A stretch of 64,000 nt of DNA from Nitrospirae bacterium MYbinv3 (lineage in GTDB: Bacteria; Nitrospirota; Thermodesulfovibrionia; Thermodesulfovibrionales; Magnetobacteriaceae): positions 1-64,000 of the forward strand of contig PEAB01000001.1 in the NCBI GenBank assembly GCA_002753395.1. The letters are read 5' to 3'. The position numbers and the translations under genes are program-made. Below are positions 1 to 10,225 of this stretch, piece by piece (the first letter of the stretch is position 1; each line of letters opens with the position of its first letter). The notes beneath the pieces were generated by a model. The model saw only the letters and a program-made list of their open reading frames with translations. It had not been told where the DNA came from and made no database searches.

Positions 1-193
1 GCCTGACATTTACAGGGTCAAGGGAACAAGTTCCCTTGTGGGAGGGTCTAAGGGAGGGCAAAGCCCTCCCTTTTTTCATCTTCACAACCTTAAGTCAACA
101 GCATTAGGTCTGAGGGGAGGGGTTGCGAACCCCTGCGGCAACAGGCAGAGCCTCCCCTTCTTTGACAAAACCCACGACTTTCTTATGCGCCCA
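1..193. repeat. Composite palindromic repeat
   Basis: GGGTCAAGGGAACAAGTTCCCTTG, GGGAGGGCAAAGCCCTCCC, CTTAAGTCAACAGCATTA, GGGGTTGCGAACCCC, CCCACGACTTTCTTATGCGCCC. Confidence 0.75.
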
Positions 194-311
194 TTTCTAA
201 CTATAAGTTGACAATTTTGTAAGGATTATGATTAGATCAAACAACTTGTAATTGTTGAGGGTAAGGGATTTTTAAAACAAGAGGTCATAATAATAAGGAG
301 GTATTTTAATT

Positions 312-1469
312 ATGAAACGTATTTTAGTTATTGGCGGCGGCAGCGCAGGTGTAATGTTTTCTAACAGAATGAGAAACGAATTTAGTCCCGACGAGGTTGA
401 AATCACGGTTATAGAACGTAATACGATGCACGTGTATCAACCTGCCTTTACATTAGTGGTTTTTGATCTGGATGATCCCAAAAATCTACTTAGGCCAATG
501 AAGGATCTCTTTTTTGACGGTATCAAACTTGTCCACGATCAGGCCGTCAAGATAGATGCACCAAACAATAAGGTTATAACAGCTAAGAGCGGTGAGCTTA
601 CATACGACTATCTCGTGGTAGCCACTGGCGCTAAGTTGTTTTTTGAAGAGCCGGAGGGTCTGAAAGAAGGCATAGAGAAGGGTACCAACGTACAAACCTT
701 CTATCAGCTCGATGGTGCAATAAAGTTGAGAGATACGCTTAAGGAGATAGATGGCGGAACGATTGTCATGTCGGTGTGTGAGATGCCTATCAAGTGCCCG
801 GCTGCCCCTATGAAATTTATAATGATGGCAGAGGATACGATGAGGCAGAGGGGCAAGAGGGACAAGTTCAAGTTCATCTTTACAACGCCGATGCCTGCGG
901 TCTTTAGCAGGGAACCCTACGCATCAAAGCTGGTCAATATATTTGGCTCAAGGGGTATAGATACAGTGGCAAACTTTGCCCCGTCTATGGTTGACTATGA
1001 CAAGGGGGTCATTAAGGATTATGGCGGTAAGGAAGTCAAGTTTGACCTTCTGTGCATAACCCCCCCACACGGTGGCGAGGCCGTGATAGAAGAGTCAGAG
1101 GGCGTGGGAGATGCCGCCGGATGGGTTAGCTGCGACAAGAACCTGATGGTCAGCAAGAAGTACAACAACGTCTTTGGTATAGGCGATGCTACCGATTTTC
1201 CAACCTCTAAGACGGCCTCTGGCATAAGGAAGCAGGCCAAGGTACTTGTATCGCGTCTGAAGGCGGATATCAAGGGAGAGACGTCTACGGAGAGATACGA
1301 TGGCGAGATCATCTGTCCAATACTGACCAAGTACAAGAGGGTCATGTTTGCTCACTTTAACTATGAAGAGTCTATCTCGCCTGCTATTGAGAGTTACGGC
1401 AATTGGGTGCTCAAGGTACATATGCTCAGGCCTCTATACTGGAATCTTATGCTTAATGGGTTGATATAG
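312..1469 (+). CDS. FAD-dependent NAD(P)/FAD oxidoreductase, sulfide:quinone oxidoreductase-like
   Basis: 385 aa ORF; N-terminal GGGSAGVMFSNRM dinucleotide-binding motif, DYLVVATGA and IGDATDFPTSKTASGIRKQA typical of SQR-like FAD proteins; RBS aaggagg just upstream. Confidence 0.85.
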   Translation: MKRILVIGGGSAGVMFSNRMRNEFSPDEVEITVIERNTMHVYQPAFTLVVFDLDDPKNLLRPMKDLFFDGIKLVHDQAVKIDAPNNKVITAKSGELTYDYLVVATGAKLFFEEPEGLKEGIEKGTNVQTFYQLDGAIKLRDTLKEIDGGTIVMSVCEMPIKCPAAPMKFIMMAEDTMRQRGKRDKFKFIFTTPMPAVFSREPYASKLVNIFGSRGIDTVANFAPSMVDYDKGVIKDYGGKEVKFDLLCITPPHGGEAVIEESEGVGDAAGWVSCDKNLMVSKKYNNVFGIGDATDFPTSKTASGIRKQAKVLVSRLKADIKGETSTERYDGEIICPILTKYKRVMFAHFNYEESISPAIESYGNWVLKVHMLRPLYWNLMLNGLI

Positions 1470-1518
1470 AATCGGGGAGGTTATAATAAGCACAAATATT
1501 TAGATTGAGGAGTGAGAC

Positions 1519-2595
1519 ATGTCTAAGAAAACAATGATGGCCGTAACAGGTAACGGCGATAGATCGGCAATGCAAGAAAAGATGGCAATGCAGATAGATG
1601 AGATTTACGGCAGACTCAAGCTGGTAGAAAATCTCTACCAGGACATAATGCCAGCCCTGGAAAAGATCCCCAAGGAGATAAACTCTACCTTAAACGAGCT
1701 TAGGACCAGATTTGAACGGGAGGAGACATTGGCCCTCATAAAGGCTGTCGGTGATAACATCCCGACCTTTGTGACCATGATAAAGACTATGGAGGCCTTT
1801 ATCGGTCTGTTCAAGGATGTCGCTCCAGTGGCTGAAAAGGTTGTACATGAGCTGACCCCGACCATAAACTCCCTCAGATATGCCTTTGAAAGAGAAGAGA
1901 CCTTAGAGCTTATCCAAAAAATGGGTGAAAACATACCGATTTTCCTCGAAGGCTTAAAGACGATGGAACACTTTGCCAGCATGTTTAAGGACGTAATGCC
2001 TACGGGTGAGAAAATCATGAAGGAGCTGACTCCAACTATAAACGCCCTGAGGTACGCCTTTGAAAGTGAAGAGACCTTAGAGCTTATCCTAAAGACGGGT
2101 GAGAACATACCGACCTTCCTCGAAGGGTTAAAGATGATGGAGTTTGCTGTTGGCATGTTTAAGGACGTAATGCCTATGGGTGAAAAAGTCTTGACAGAGC
2201 TTACCCCGACTATAAACATGCTCAGGTATGCCTTTGAAAAGGATGAGACACTGGACCTCCTGCAGAAGACGGGTGAAAACATACCAACCTTTATCAAACT
2301 ATTAGACTTCCTGGCACACTTTGAACAGAGCGGGGGACTGGACTACACACTTAAGTCCGCCTCTGTCAAGGAGACTGAGTATATGATCAAAGGTATGGAG
2401 AAGTGTGCCGTCAGGACTATGCAGCAGCTAATGGAGAGACCGCTAAAACCGGGTATGAAGAGCCTCTTCTCATCCATGATGGACCCTGAAGTTCAGAAGG
2501 GGTTTATACTGCTAACAACCTTTGCTCGCAACATGCCCCAGTGTATGCTTGAGACCATCGAAGAAAGCGAAGAGACAATCAAGAAGAAGATATAG
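1519..2595 (+). CDS. DUF1641-like repeat protein, partner of SQR-like oxidoreductase
   Basis: 358 aa; internal ~58-aa repeats (TLELIQKMGENIPIFLEGLKTMEHFASMFKDVMPTGEKIMKELTPTINALRYAFESEE); adjacent to SQR-like gene. Confidence 0.7.
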   Translation: MSKKTMMAVTGNGDRSAMQEKMAMQIDEIYGRLKLVENLYQDIMPALEKIPKEINSTLNELRTRFEREETLALIKAVGDNIPTFVTMIKTMEAFIGLFKDVAPVAEKVVHELTPTINSLRYAFEREETLELIQKMGENIPIFLEGLKTMEHFASMFKDVMPTGEKIMKELTPTINALRYAFESEETLELILKTGENIPTFLEGLKMMEFAVGMFKDVMPMGEKVLTELTPTINMLRYAFEKDETLDLLQKTGENIPTFIKLLDFLAHFEQSGGLDYTLKSASVKETEYMIKGMEKCAVRTMQQLMERPLKPGMKSLFSSMMDPEVQKGFILLTTFARNMPQCMLETIEESEETIKKKI

Positions 2596-2742
2596 AAAGA
2601 TAAATAGGGAGGGCTTTGCCTCTGCCGCAGGGGTTCGCAACCCCCTCCCTAGACCCTCCCACAAGGGGACCAGTCCCCTTGACCCCTTAAAGTCAGGCGT
2701 GGTAGCTTAAGATGTTATGTATGTGCATCAATTAAAAACTAC

Positions 2743-3651
2743 TTATTGTACGTCAATCGTAATAAAGACCTTGTGTTTTTCTAATATCCTTTTGAATTCT
2801 GAACTCTTTCTTAGATTTTTCAGCTCAGTGTCTTTACGCAAGAGATTGTAGTCTGTGAATCCATTCTCCAATGCCTTATCCAGGCTTTCAAGTGCCAGGT
2901 CTGTCGTGTTCTCATCCAATGAATACAGACACGTAAGGTTATAGAATACACTATAGCTATTCGGTAAGAGTCTGGCGGCCGTTTTTAGATCATCTAGAGC
3001 CTTGTTCCGTTTCTTTAGCAGCATATAAGCCGTTCCTCTCTGTTCGTATGCCTTGCCTGTTGTTTGATTGTCATTTGAGTTAATCTCTATGGCCTTTGTA
3101 TACTCATTGATTGCGTTATCAACATACTGCACAAATGCAGCCTTATTGCCTTTATTAACATTTACAAGTGCAATCCAGTGGAAGCCTTCTTCAAGGTGTT
3201 TGATTGCTTCTTGTTTTTTCATTTCGTCTCTGCTATCATTAGCTGGCGGTAACGGTGTCGGAGGGCCGCTAGGCGGGGTAGGAGGGGGTGATGGTTTGCA
3301 TTTCTCTTTTCTTACCTCATCGATGAGTTTTTGTCTATTACTGTCAGATATCTTGTAGCTTTTTGCTATCTTATCTCCTTCAGTGCAGCTTGTATCTCCG
3401 CCTGCGCAGCAATCAATTGTCTCACAGCATTTTTTTAAGGCCTCTTTATACTTTAGTTTAGGTCCATTAGCCATCTTAGACGTCATATAAACTAATAGCC
3501 CAATTAATACTAATGCTGCTACAGCTATTCCAACTATTAACAAAGTCCGCTTATTGTTACCTTTAGGTCTATCGATTCCACATCCTTGACACTTTGTACG
3601 GCTGTCAGGATTAACTGCATTACAACCATTACATGTCCAATTACTGCTCAT
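2743..3651 (-). CDS. Zinc-ribbon (RanBP2-type) / single-TM / TPR protein
   Basis: 302 aa; N-terminal WTCNGCNAVNPDSRTKCQGCG, TM segment LLIVGIAVAALVLIGLLVYM, proline-rich linker, TPR-like C-terminus. Confidence 0.7.
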   Translation of the reverse strand: MSSNWTCNGCNAVNPDSRTKCQGCGIDRPKGNNKRTLLIVGIAVAALVLIGLLVYMTSKMANGPKLKYKEALKKCCETIDCCAGGDTSCTEGDKIAKSYKISDSNRQKLIDEVRKEKCKPSPPPTPPSGPPTPLPPANDSRDEMKKQEAIKHLEEGFHWIALVNVNKGNKAAFVQYVDNAINEYTKAIEINSNDNQTTGKAYEQRGTAYMLLKKRNKALDDLKTAARLLPNSYSVFYNLTCLYSLDENTTDLALESLDKALENGFTDYNLLRKDTELKNLRKSSEFKRILEKHKVFITIDVQ

Positions 3652-6600
3652 TCTTTACCTCCTGTTCAATAGATAATACCTCATCATCGGTCAGTCCTAA
3701 CTTCTTCTGCTTGTCCTTCAGGAAGATTCTATCGTCTTCTATAACCTCACCGAATAGATCATAACAGGATTTAAACGCTTCTTTGTACTGTCTGTATAGC
3801 TCTTTTTTGCCGCCATTCCCTGTTGTTGACAGCGCCTCCAACACTAATCTCTCGGCGTCATCAATACTGAGTCTATGACGATTGATACCTCTGTTTATTA
3901 GCGCGTCCTTATCCCTAATGCCTCTGCTTATTAACAACGTCAAATCATTTCTAAATGAAGAGACGGCTGTATCATCAGGTTTATCCGCATCGCCATGTAA
4001 ATCGAGACGGATTATTTCATGCGGTGATTCTGGCGGCTCTAGGTTAAACTTACGCCTGTAATCTTCTATAATAACCAGTTGTCTATTAAACTCTGGATTG
4101 GCCTCCCTGTCATCGAGTGAGTCCTTTAGTTTATCGAGATACCCTTCAAGCCTTGACCACAGGGCCTCTCTATCTTTCCTCGTTTTAAGAGAAGCTGCTA
4201 TCTTGTCAACAAGTCTTGTTAGTATTTCAAGGGGCGTTTCACTGGCCGTGAGGTTATCTATGTCTTTGCCTGCCTGGATGGTGATTAAGTGTTGTTCGAC
4301 GTCCGTCCAGTTTCTAGACAGTTTAGTATATATCTTTTGTCTGCTTCGCTCATCATGGTACGTTAGATATATGTGGTCGTAACCAGACTCTGCGTCGGTT
4401 CTCTGTATTAGGAAATCAAATATCCTTCCTAGGAGGACGTAGGACTCCGCCTGCCGTTTAATAACATCACTCCAGTTGTCAGGGAAGATATCTGGAAAGT
4501 CAATACTTACATCAGTGCTTGAGGGGTTAACGGCCAGATAGCTCTGTCTGTATTCACCCAAGAGGTTTATCTTATGCAGCGGGAAGGCGAGGTATTCGGA
4601 GGCAAATATGATCCTGTACATATCCGACAGCCTGCTCATATGTGAGAGATTGCCCCCTTGAGCATAGTTTTTTATACTGTAGATGGTCTTCACAAGGGCC
4701 TGAATGTTTGTATCGCCTTCTGGATTAGATGTTCCTAGCCATTCGTGCAAGAGCCCTTCACCCACGTCCGGATCGGCAATCGTGATCATCGGTTTTGACC
4801 TGCGGACATAAGAATACAAGATGTTTGCAATCCCATTGGACGGACTTCTCTGCAATATACTTGCAATAGAAAACCTTCTAATCCCTGAACACCTTTCCTT
4901 ACACTTATTCAACAGGGCATTGATAAAGCCCTCTTGCTGCAGGTCGACAATATTTAATATCCTTATCTCACTGATGGTCTTTCCGCTGTTATCTTTTTTA
5001 GCAAAGTGATAAATCAGGTCATTCATGATGGGTACGGCATAAACAGAGGGGTCGGCTACGATGGACCTGATTACCTCATATAGACTGGTCCTGTTTAGCA
5101 TCAGGTCGTTAAAAGACTTATGGGCAAGTACGACCCCTTCAATGTCTTGTTTTTTGATTGAGAACCTGTCTGAGAGACTAGAGATGCTTTCCTTATATCT
5201 TGAGATACTCCTTCTCAACGTCTCAAGTTCGTCCCTTACTGAGGGCAAGGTGCTGCCATCATCCAGGAGCAGCCCTTTACCACTGAGCATATCGATAATC
5301 ACCCTGTACGCTTCGGCATAAAGGGCGGCCTCGGCATATCCTTTAATGCAGCCATATACCTTATTTATCCAATGGAGCACTGCGAACTTGTCTTTCCCTA
5401 TAGTCTCTCTCAGGACACTAACAGAGGCAGAGAACTTGTTTTGCATAGACGTCATCTCATCCTGAAACGACTTGTGCATCTTCTGTAAGTTAGTCACCTC
5501 TTTATCTATATAACTGGCAATACCGTTTAGGAAGGCATTGGCCATCAGATGACCCTTGTACTGATCTTCTACGGTCTTTAGAGTAACCTCCTTTAGTTTA
5601 TTGACGGTGCCTAATAATTGATGTGTTCCCGTCATTTGTACAGCCCTGGTCAATGCCCCCCAGAGTCTTGGATCTGCGCTAAACTGAAGATCCCTCTTGT
5701 ATTCGTCGAAGTGCATACTTATATTGCCAATCTTGTTGGCGTCTTTCTGTGTAATTGTTTCAGCCTTCTTCTTTTCTATACCAAAGTTTACCTCGTTTAT
5801 TATATTTTTTTTCTCAGGGTTTAGCAGCACCTGAAACAGATTTTTTCTATCTATCTGGTTTAGGATGTCGCTGTCAACAGGGGTTATTGCATCCATGAAG
5901 AGCCACCTTTGAAGAGTTGCCGAGGCCATCTCGTAGGCCATCATCTCTTCAATTTTAAAAACCGGGAAGGACAGAGAAGATAATCCAAAGGACAGGAATG
6001 ACCTAGGTTTATTGGTTTGAGGCTCCAGGTTAATAAAGCCGGGCTGGGACATCTTATCAACCCTCAGCCCTTTCTTGGTATTGGAGATGTCGCTGCTAAA
6101 CTCCAGAAAGAGATTAAAGGCAGCCACCTCCTCTAGTTCACCCCTTATGAGCTGATAGTCGCCAGCGTTCTGTGTTACGATATAGCAAACATCCACAGGG
6201 GAGGTCTTATCGTTTATGATCTTCATAGCGTTTGGATCGGGGTATTCGGCATTGAATGTGGTATTGGGCATGGTGTAGTGTTGAAGCTCCTTTAGGGCGC
6301 TATAACAGTTTGCCCTTTTCGTGGGGTTATCACCGCCAATGATAAAGACTCCTATGACCTTGGATATTGCCTCTACGTTTTCGCTTTTGAGCACCTTGCG
6401 AGTGTTATAGCACAGCTCGATAAAAGAGCCGCTCCCAGTACCCCCCATGAAGGAACACACTATGTATATGTACAGGTTGTTATCCGTAGGTTGTTTTAAG
6501 GTCTGAGACGTCGTTGTGATATTTTCAAGCTGCATTACCTTTCTGATCTTACCGCTTAAGCTCTCTCTAAACGGTATGACATTGTACGTAAAGGCCAGTC

Positions 6601-6955
6601 TGCCAAAAGGTCTTATCCCGCCAGCACCCTCAGGGATAGAGCTTACGTTTAGATTCAGTTTTGGATCAAGCCATCCATTGGTCTTTCTTCTTATTGATTC
6701 AGCGTCGGCTTTAGCTATTCCCCCTGAGAGTTCCACCCTCTCAGCCGCGCTGAAGGTCAGGTTGTTACCTAGATATTCGGTAACGGCGTTTGAACCAGCG
6801 TCGGGGACCAGATTAGTGTGCGTATCCACGTGTAGGAATCCGATGCTAGGCAATAGGTCTAATGAGTCAAACTCCTCAACGATCATCCTTCTTACGTTTA
6901 ATAGAACGCTCTTGCCAACTCCCCCTATTCCAACGATTACTGACTGTGAAAACAT
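3641..6955 (-). CDS. Large tubulin/FtsZ-like GTPase (Tubulin_2-like)
   Basis: ORF 3641..6967; start at MFSQSVIVGIGGVGKSVLLN (about 6955) likely; tubulin signature MGGTGSGSFIEL; ~1100 aa with long C-terminal extension. Confidence 0.8.
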   Translation of the reverse strand: MFSQSVIVGIGGVGKSVLLNVRRMIVEEFDSLDLLPSIGFLHVDTHTNLVPDAGSNAVTEYLGNNLTFSAAERVELSGGIAKADAESIRRKTNGWLDPKLNLNVSSIPEGAGGIRPFGRLAFTYNVIPFRESLSGKIRKVMQLENITTTSQTLKQPTDNNLYIYIVCSFMGGTGSGSFIELCYNTRKVLKSENVEAISKVIGVFIIGGDNPTKRANCYSALKELQHYTMPNTTFNAEYPDPNAMKIINDKTSPVDVCYIVTQNAGDYQLIRGELEEVAAFNLFLEFSSDISNTKKGLRVDKMSQPGFINLEPQTNKPRSFLSFGLSSLSFPVFKIEEMMAYEMASATLQRWLFMDAITPVDSDILNQIDRKNLFQVLLNPEKKNIINEVNFGIEKKKAETITQKDANKIGNISMHFDEYKRDLQFSADPRLWGALTRAVQMTGTHQLLGTVNKLKEVTLKTVEDQYKGHLMANAFLNGIASYIDKEVTNLQKMHKSFQDEMTSMQNKFSASVSVLRETIGKDKFAVLHWINKVYGCIKGYAEAALYAEAYRVIIDMLSGKGLLLDDGSTLPSVRDELETLRRSISRYKESISSLSDRFSIKKQDIEGVVLAHKSFNDLMLNRTSLYEVIRSIVADPSVYAVPIMNDLIYHFAKKDNSGKTISEIRILNIVDLQQEGFINALLNKCKERCSGIRRFSIASILQRSPSNGIANILYSYVRRSKPMITIADPDVGEGLLHEWLGTSNPEGDTNIQALVKTIYSIKNYAQGGNLSHMSRLSDMYRIIFASEYLAFPLHKINLLGEYRQSYLAVNPSSTDVSIDFPDIFPDNWSDVIKRQAESYVLLGRIFDFLIQRTDAESGYDHIYLTYHDERSRQKIYTKLSRNWTDVEQHLITIQAGKDIDNLTASETPLEILTRLVDKIAASLKTRKDREALWSRLEGYLDKLKDSLDDREANPEFNRQLVIIEDYRRKFNLEPPESPHEIIRLDLHGDADKPDDTAVSSFRNDLTLLISRGIRDKDALINRGINRHRLSIDDAERLVLEALSTTGNGGKKELYRQYKEAFKSCYDLFGEVIEDDRIFLKDKQKKLGLTDDEVLSIEQEVKNEQ

Positions 6956-6956
6956 C

Positions 6957-7289
6957 TTACACCTCACTTGGTCTGGTCAATACCAGGTAGACCATGTCAA
7001 AGATTAATGCAAATACCAGGATAACCAGCGCTATTATGGTGCTGTAGAAACCGAGGATGTCTAATGATGCAATATCCCAGGCCAGAATAAAAGAGGCGCT
7101 CAATACCAGTGCCCCGTATTTGGCATTATCTATACGAGAGTTTATCGCATGATATATAATCCGCTTAAGGCCAAAATAGAGTATACCAAAGAACACACTG
7201 AAGGCTATGGCGATAAGGATCTCCTTTGTGGTAAGCTCTAGCGGCGGGGAGACCTCAACAAAGGTCTCCCATAAAAAAATCCTAAACAT
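6957..7289 (-). CDS. Small multi-TM membrane protein in the tubulin-caspase operon
   Basis: 110 aa with 3 hydrophobic segments; located immediately upstream of the tubulin-like gene on the same strand. Confidence 0.6.
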   Translation of the reverse strand: MFRIFLWETFVEVSPPLELTTKEILIAIAFSVFFGILYFGLKRIIYHAINSRIDNAKYGALVLSASFILAWDIASLDILGFYSTIIALVILVFALIFDMVYLVLTRPSEV

Positions 7290-7301
7290 ATCTTTCCTCC
7301 T

Positions 7302-8642
7302 TTATTTTGATTTTGCTAACTTTATGTTCCAGTCCTTTGTATCAGGTACTACCTGCGGATGTTGGTGTTCGTTTCTTTCAGCCCATACCCCATCAGTAAC
7401 GCGTGGTTTAGCATAACTAAAGGCATTAGCTATTTCGCCTTTAGTTTGTTTCAAGCCATCGAGTAAGAAGTAAGTGAAGAAACCGTTTTTAAGTCTTTTT
7501 GACTCAAATGATCTTTCGTTATTTCCACTTGCGCTTATCAAAACCTTCCCCCATCCATCAGATGAAAAGCTGCTTGATTCCTCCAATACTATATCCTTCG
7601 AGCCTATCATTTTTTTTGCCTGGTTTTCGCTTATACCATAGGTTTCATCTTCAACGCCCAGGGATTTTGCTCCTTCAGGATTAAGGCCTTTTATGTTCTT
7701 GTAAGCGCCGCTGCTATAACAAGTATCAAGTATAGCAACAACCCTTTTAGCCCTTATTCCTTGGAAAAAACCACTAAGCTCTGTTGCGGATATAGATGTA
7801 GACCACATTTTGTCTCCTGGTTTTTCAAATACTGTATCGTGAGTTACAATTGGTACATAGCCTTCTTTATCTGGCTTTGTACCATGACTACTTATATATA
7901 AGACCACAAGGTCGTCATCTTGGGCCTTGCTTATTATCTCATCCATGGCATTTTTTATATTAGCCCTTGTAGCTTTTTCACCTATTATGAGGGCGACATT
8001 ATTCTTGGTGAATCCTCCCTTGGCTGAATCAATAAGATATTTATACAGGTCACTTGCATCCTTTTCGGCAAATTCTAATTGTGGCGCTACTCTTTCGTTC
8101 TGAAATCTCCCTATGCCGACTACGAGGGCGTATCTGTTTTTGATCGGGCCCGGAGGACCGGCGCTCTTCTTTACGGCTGGGCTTTGGGCCGCTTTTAGCA
8201 TCATCTCTGAGAGCTTCTTAGACCAGCCTGGTACAACAACATTTTCAGGATCTACGGGTGAAACCCACTTTACGCCTACCGTTGACTGAGCTAGAGAAAA
8301 GGCCTTGTCAACCTCTTCCTCGTTTAGATATGAGCCTTTAAGCTGTATCCGTCCTAACCTGTCTATCTCCACAAAGCCATCCCGCACATTATACTTCTTA
8401 AACAGGTCATTAATCGTGGCTACGTGATGCGATGTAATTGGCGAGGAAGGATTCGTGGCTAATTGCGCAGCAGGACTTGATGCGGTAGCTGATGGTTGCG
8501 AAGGTGTTTCTGGCTGACCATAAGTCATACCTTGCCCTCCAAGCATCCCTAAACCTGTAACAGTTTGTAATGGTATACATTGCATTAGCAATAATGTGAT
8601 TGAAATAAGGCAGACAATAAGCAGTAAATAACTCTTTTTCAT
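7302..8642 (-). CDS. Caspase-like (peptidase C14) lipoprotein
   Basis: 446 aa; lipobox-like LLLMQC; YALVVGIGRFQ, VVLYISSHGTKPD (catalytic His context) and VVAILDTCYSSGAY (catalytic Cys context). Confidence 0.85.
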   Translation of the reverse strand: MKKSYLLLIVCLISITLLLMQCIPLQTVTGLGMLGGQGMTYGQPETPSQPSATASSPAAQLATNPSSPITSHHVATINDLFKKYNVRDGFVEIDRLGRIQLKGSYLNEEEVDKAFSLAQSTVGVKWVSPVDPENVVVPGWSKKLSEMMLKAAQSPAVKKSAGPPGPIKNRYALVVGIGRFQNERVAPQLEFAEKDASDLYKYLIDSAKGGFTKNNVALIIGEKATRANIKNAMDEIISKAQDDDLVVLYISSHGTKPDKEGYVPIVTHDTVFEKPGDKMWSTSISATELSGFFQGIRAKRVVAILDTCYSSGAYKNIKGLNPEGAKSLGVEDETYGISENQAKKMIGSKDIVLEESSSFSSDGWGKVLISASGNNERSFESKRLKNGFFTYFLLDGLKQTKGEIANAFSYAKPRVTDGVWAERNEHQHPQVVPDTKDWNIKLAKSK

Positions 8643-8707
8643 AATAATAAACCTCGTAATTTAAGCTGATGAGGGGGAGCAAGGCTCCGCCCTCTCTTAC
8701 ATGTGAC

Positions 8708-9406
8708 TTAATTCTTAACGCTGACCTCAACCTCGCGCCTATCAGTTTGGTTCTTATATGACACCTCGTAGATGATCTTATATCGTCCCTCTGGCAGCTC
8801 TTTAGGGAGATCGATTGGCCCTTCGATCTTTCTTGTTCCGGGGTCAATCGTCCTTTTCTGGTTGATTGGCTCATTAAGTTTATTAGCATTGCCTTCTTTA
8901 TCGTAATATACAATGTAAAACGACTCCGTTACGCTTAGATCTTTTGTAGTCTCCGGATCCAAAACATAATATTTCCCTATGAGAGTAATCTGCTTTCCTG
9001 GCGCTAGAGTAGAAGGTGAGGCTTTTAACGTCTCAAGTTTCACCAAAGTACCTTTCTTAGGCTCATAGTTGATCGACTTTGCCGTTTCTTTGTAATCTGC
9101 AACCTGCGTATTTGCCACATTAAAGTAGTATGCAATACACTTACCCCATGCCAGGGCAAAGGCTGTAGTACCACCAGCAATGGCGCCCTTAACAGCCCCA
9201 TCCCTGCCTCCAAGTAACCCGCCTACAACCCCGCCTAAAACAGCGCCGCCTACCGTGTTCATGGCTATACACTGATCTTTTGCCGCATTGCGTTCATCAT
9301 CTGTCATGTTAGGACTTGGCTTTGGCAACATTGTGGTACATGATGTAACGAAGAATGCTGTTATTATTAACAGCGCAACGATGTTATACCTCTTACTGAT
9401 CTTCAC
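8708..9406 (-). CDS. Glycine-zipper lipoprotein
   Basis: 232 aa; lipobox FVTSC; GGAVLGGVVGGLLGGRDGAVKGAIAGG glycine zipper. Confidence 0.65.
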   Translation of the reverse strand: MKISKRYNIVALLIITAFFVTSCTTMLPKPSPNMTDDERNAAKDQCIAMNTVGGAVLGGVVGGLLGGRDGAVKGAIAGGTTAFALAWGKCIAYYFNVANTQVADYKETAKSINYEPKKGTLVKLETLKASPSTLAPGKQITLIGKYYVLDPETTKDLSVTESFYIVYYDKEGNANKLNEPINQKRTIDPGTRKIEGPIDLPKELPEGRYKIIYEVSYKNQTDRREVEVSVKN

Positions 9407-9424
9407 TTATCAATTCTCCTTTAT

Positions 9425-10210
9425 TTAACTTCTGTGTTTAAGCTTTATCTCTACTAAAAAAGACTTGTCTTCATCTAATATCCTAGAAGGGATAACTCCA
9501 TAGTTTTCCCCGCTATCGTTCTCTAATTTGATATCCTTGCTGTCTGTACGGTCTATGTTACAATTGGTGTTAGATAAAACGGCATAATTTGAACCAACTG
9601 CATCCTCCACTACGATATCTTTAGAGCTTGCCATAATTGTCTCCGGTTTACAATTAGGCCTACCCCCTACAGGGAGCTTGTCTGATGCACTGGATATCTG
9701 AAAGACTATTGTCTCCGTACCTGGCGGATCGACAATGCGCATGGCACTTTTACTAGGTATTTCTAAAGGGGTATAAGGGCTGACAGGTCCGTTATGCAAA
9801 TAATTAACATTACCTGTTGGTCCTACGTTATACACAGTCAAGTAGCCTGGCCTATTTACCTGTGCTATTATCCTAATCCTGTCGCCAGTTCTAAACACAC
9901 GCTTGTCAGAAACTGGCCGAGGGATCCCATCGTCGGAGATGAGCATTACTGTGTACTTTATCCCAATGTGGGGTGCGGATACGGTTTGTATAACATTTTC
10001 GTTCCTCTCCCTCACAACCTTTGTTTTTGTAGTCACCGTTGTCTTTTTTCGCCTTTCACCATCCTCTGTCTCTACACTTACTTTATTCTCATTATACTCA
10101 AAAAGACCTTTGGCGCCTGTCGGTTCAGCACTGTAAACGCTGATTCCACCTACAAAACACGGCATAACTATTGCAACGGCGCAAATCACCCTATACAATA
10201 TATTCTTCAT
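9425..10210 (-). CDS. DUF4384-like secreted protein
   Basis: ORF 9425..10240; signal peptide start MKNILYRVICAVAIVMPCF with RBS aaggagg; VFRTGDRIRIIAQVNRPGYLTVYNVGPTGNVNYLHNG typical of DUF4384. Confidence 0.7.
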   Translation of the reverse strand: MKNILYRVICAVAIVMPCFVGGISVYSAEPTGAKGLFEYNENKVSVETEDGERRKKTTVTTKTKVVRERNENVIQTVSAPHIGIKYTVMLISDDGIPRPVSDKRVFRTGDRIRIIAQVNRPGYLTVYNVGPTGNVNYLHNGPVSPYTPLEIPSKSAMRIVDPPGTETIVFQISSASDKLPVGGRPNCKPETIMASSKDIVVEDAVGSNYAVLSNTNCNIDRTDSKDIKLENDSGENYGVIPSRILDEDKSFLVEIKLKHRS

Positions 10211-10225
10211 ATTTTTCCTCCTTAG

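Noticed and set aside
1635-2297. 220-aa antisense ORF opposite the DUF1641-like gene
   Set aside because: Open frame is a by-product of the repeated coding sequence on the + strand; no RBS or recognisable domain.
2605-2712. Coding extension MLATCPSVCLRPSKKAKRQSRRR... (2522-2710)
   Set aside because: Out of frame with the DUF1641-like gene and extends into a palindromic repeat; similar spurious ORFs arise at other repeat copies.
9794-10225. 143-aa + strand ORF opposite the DUF4384-like gene
   Set aside because: Antisense to a well-supported CDS, with no domain or RBS.
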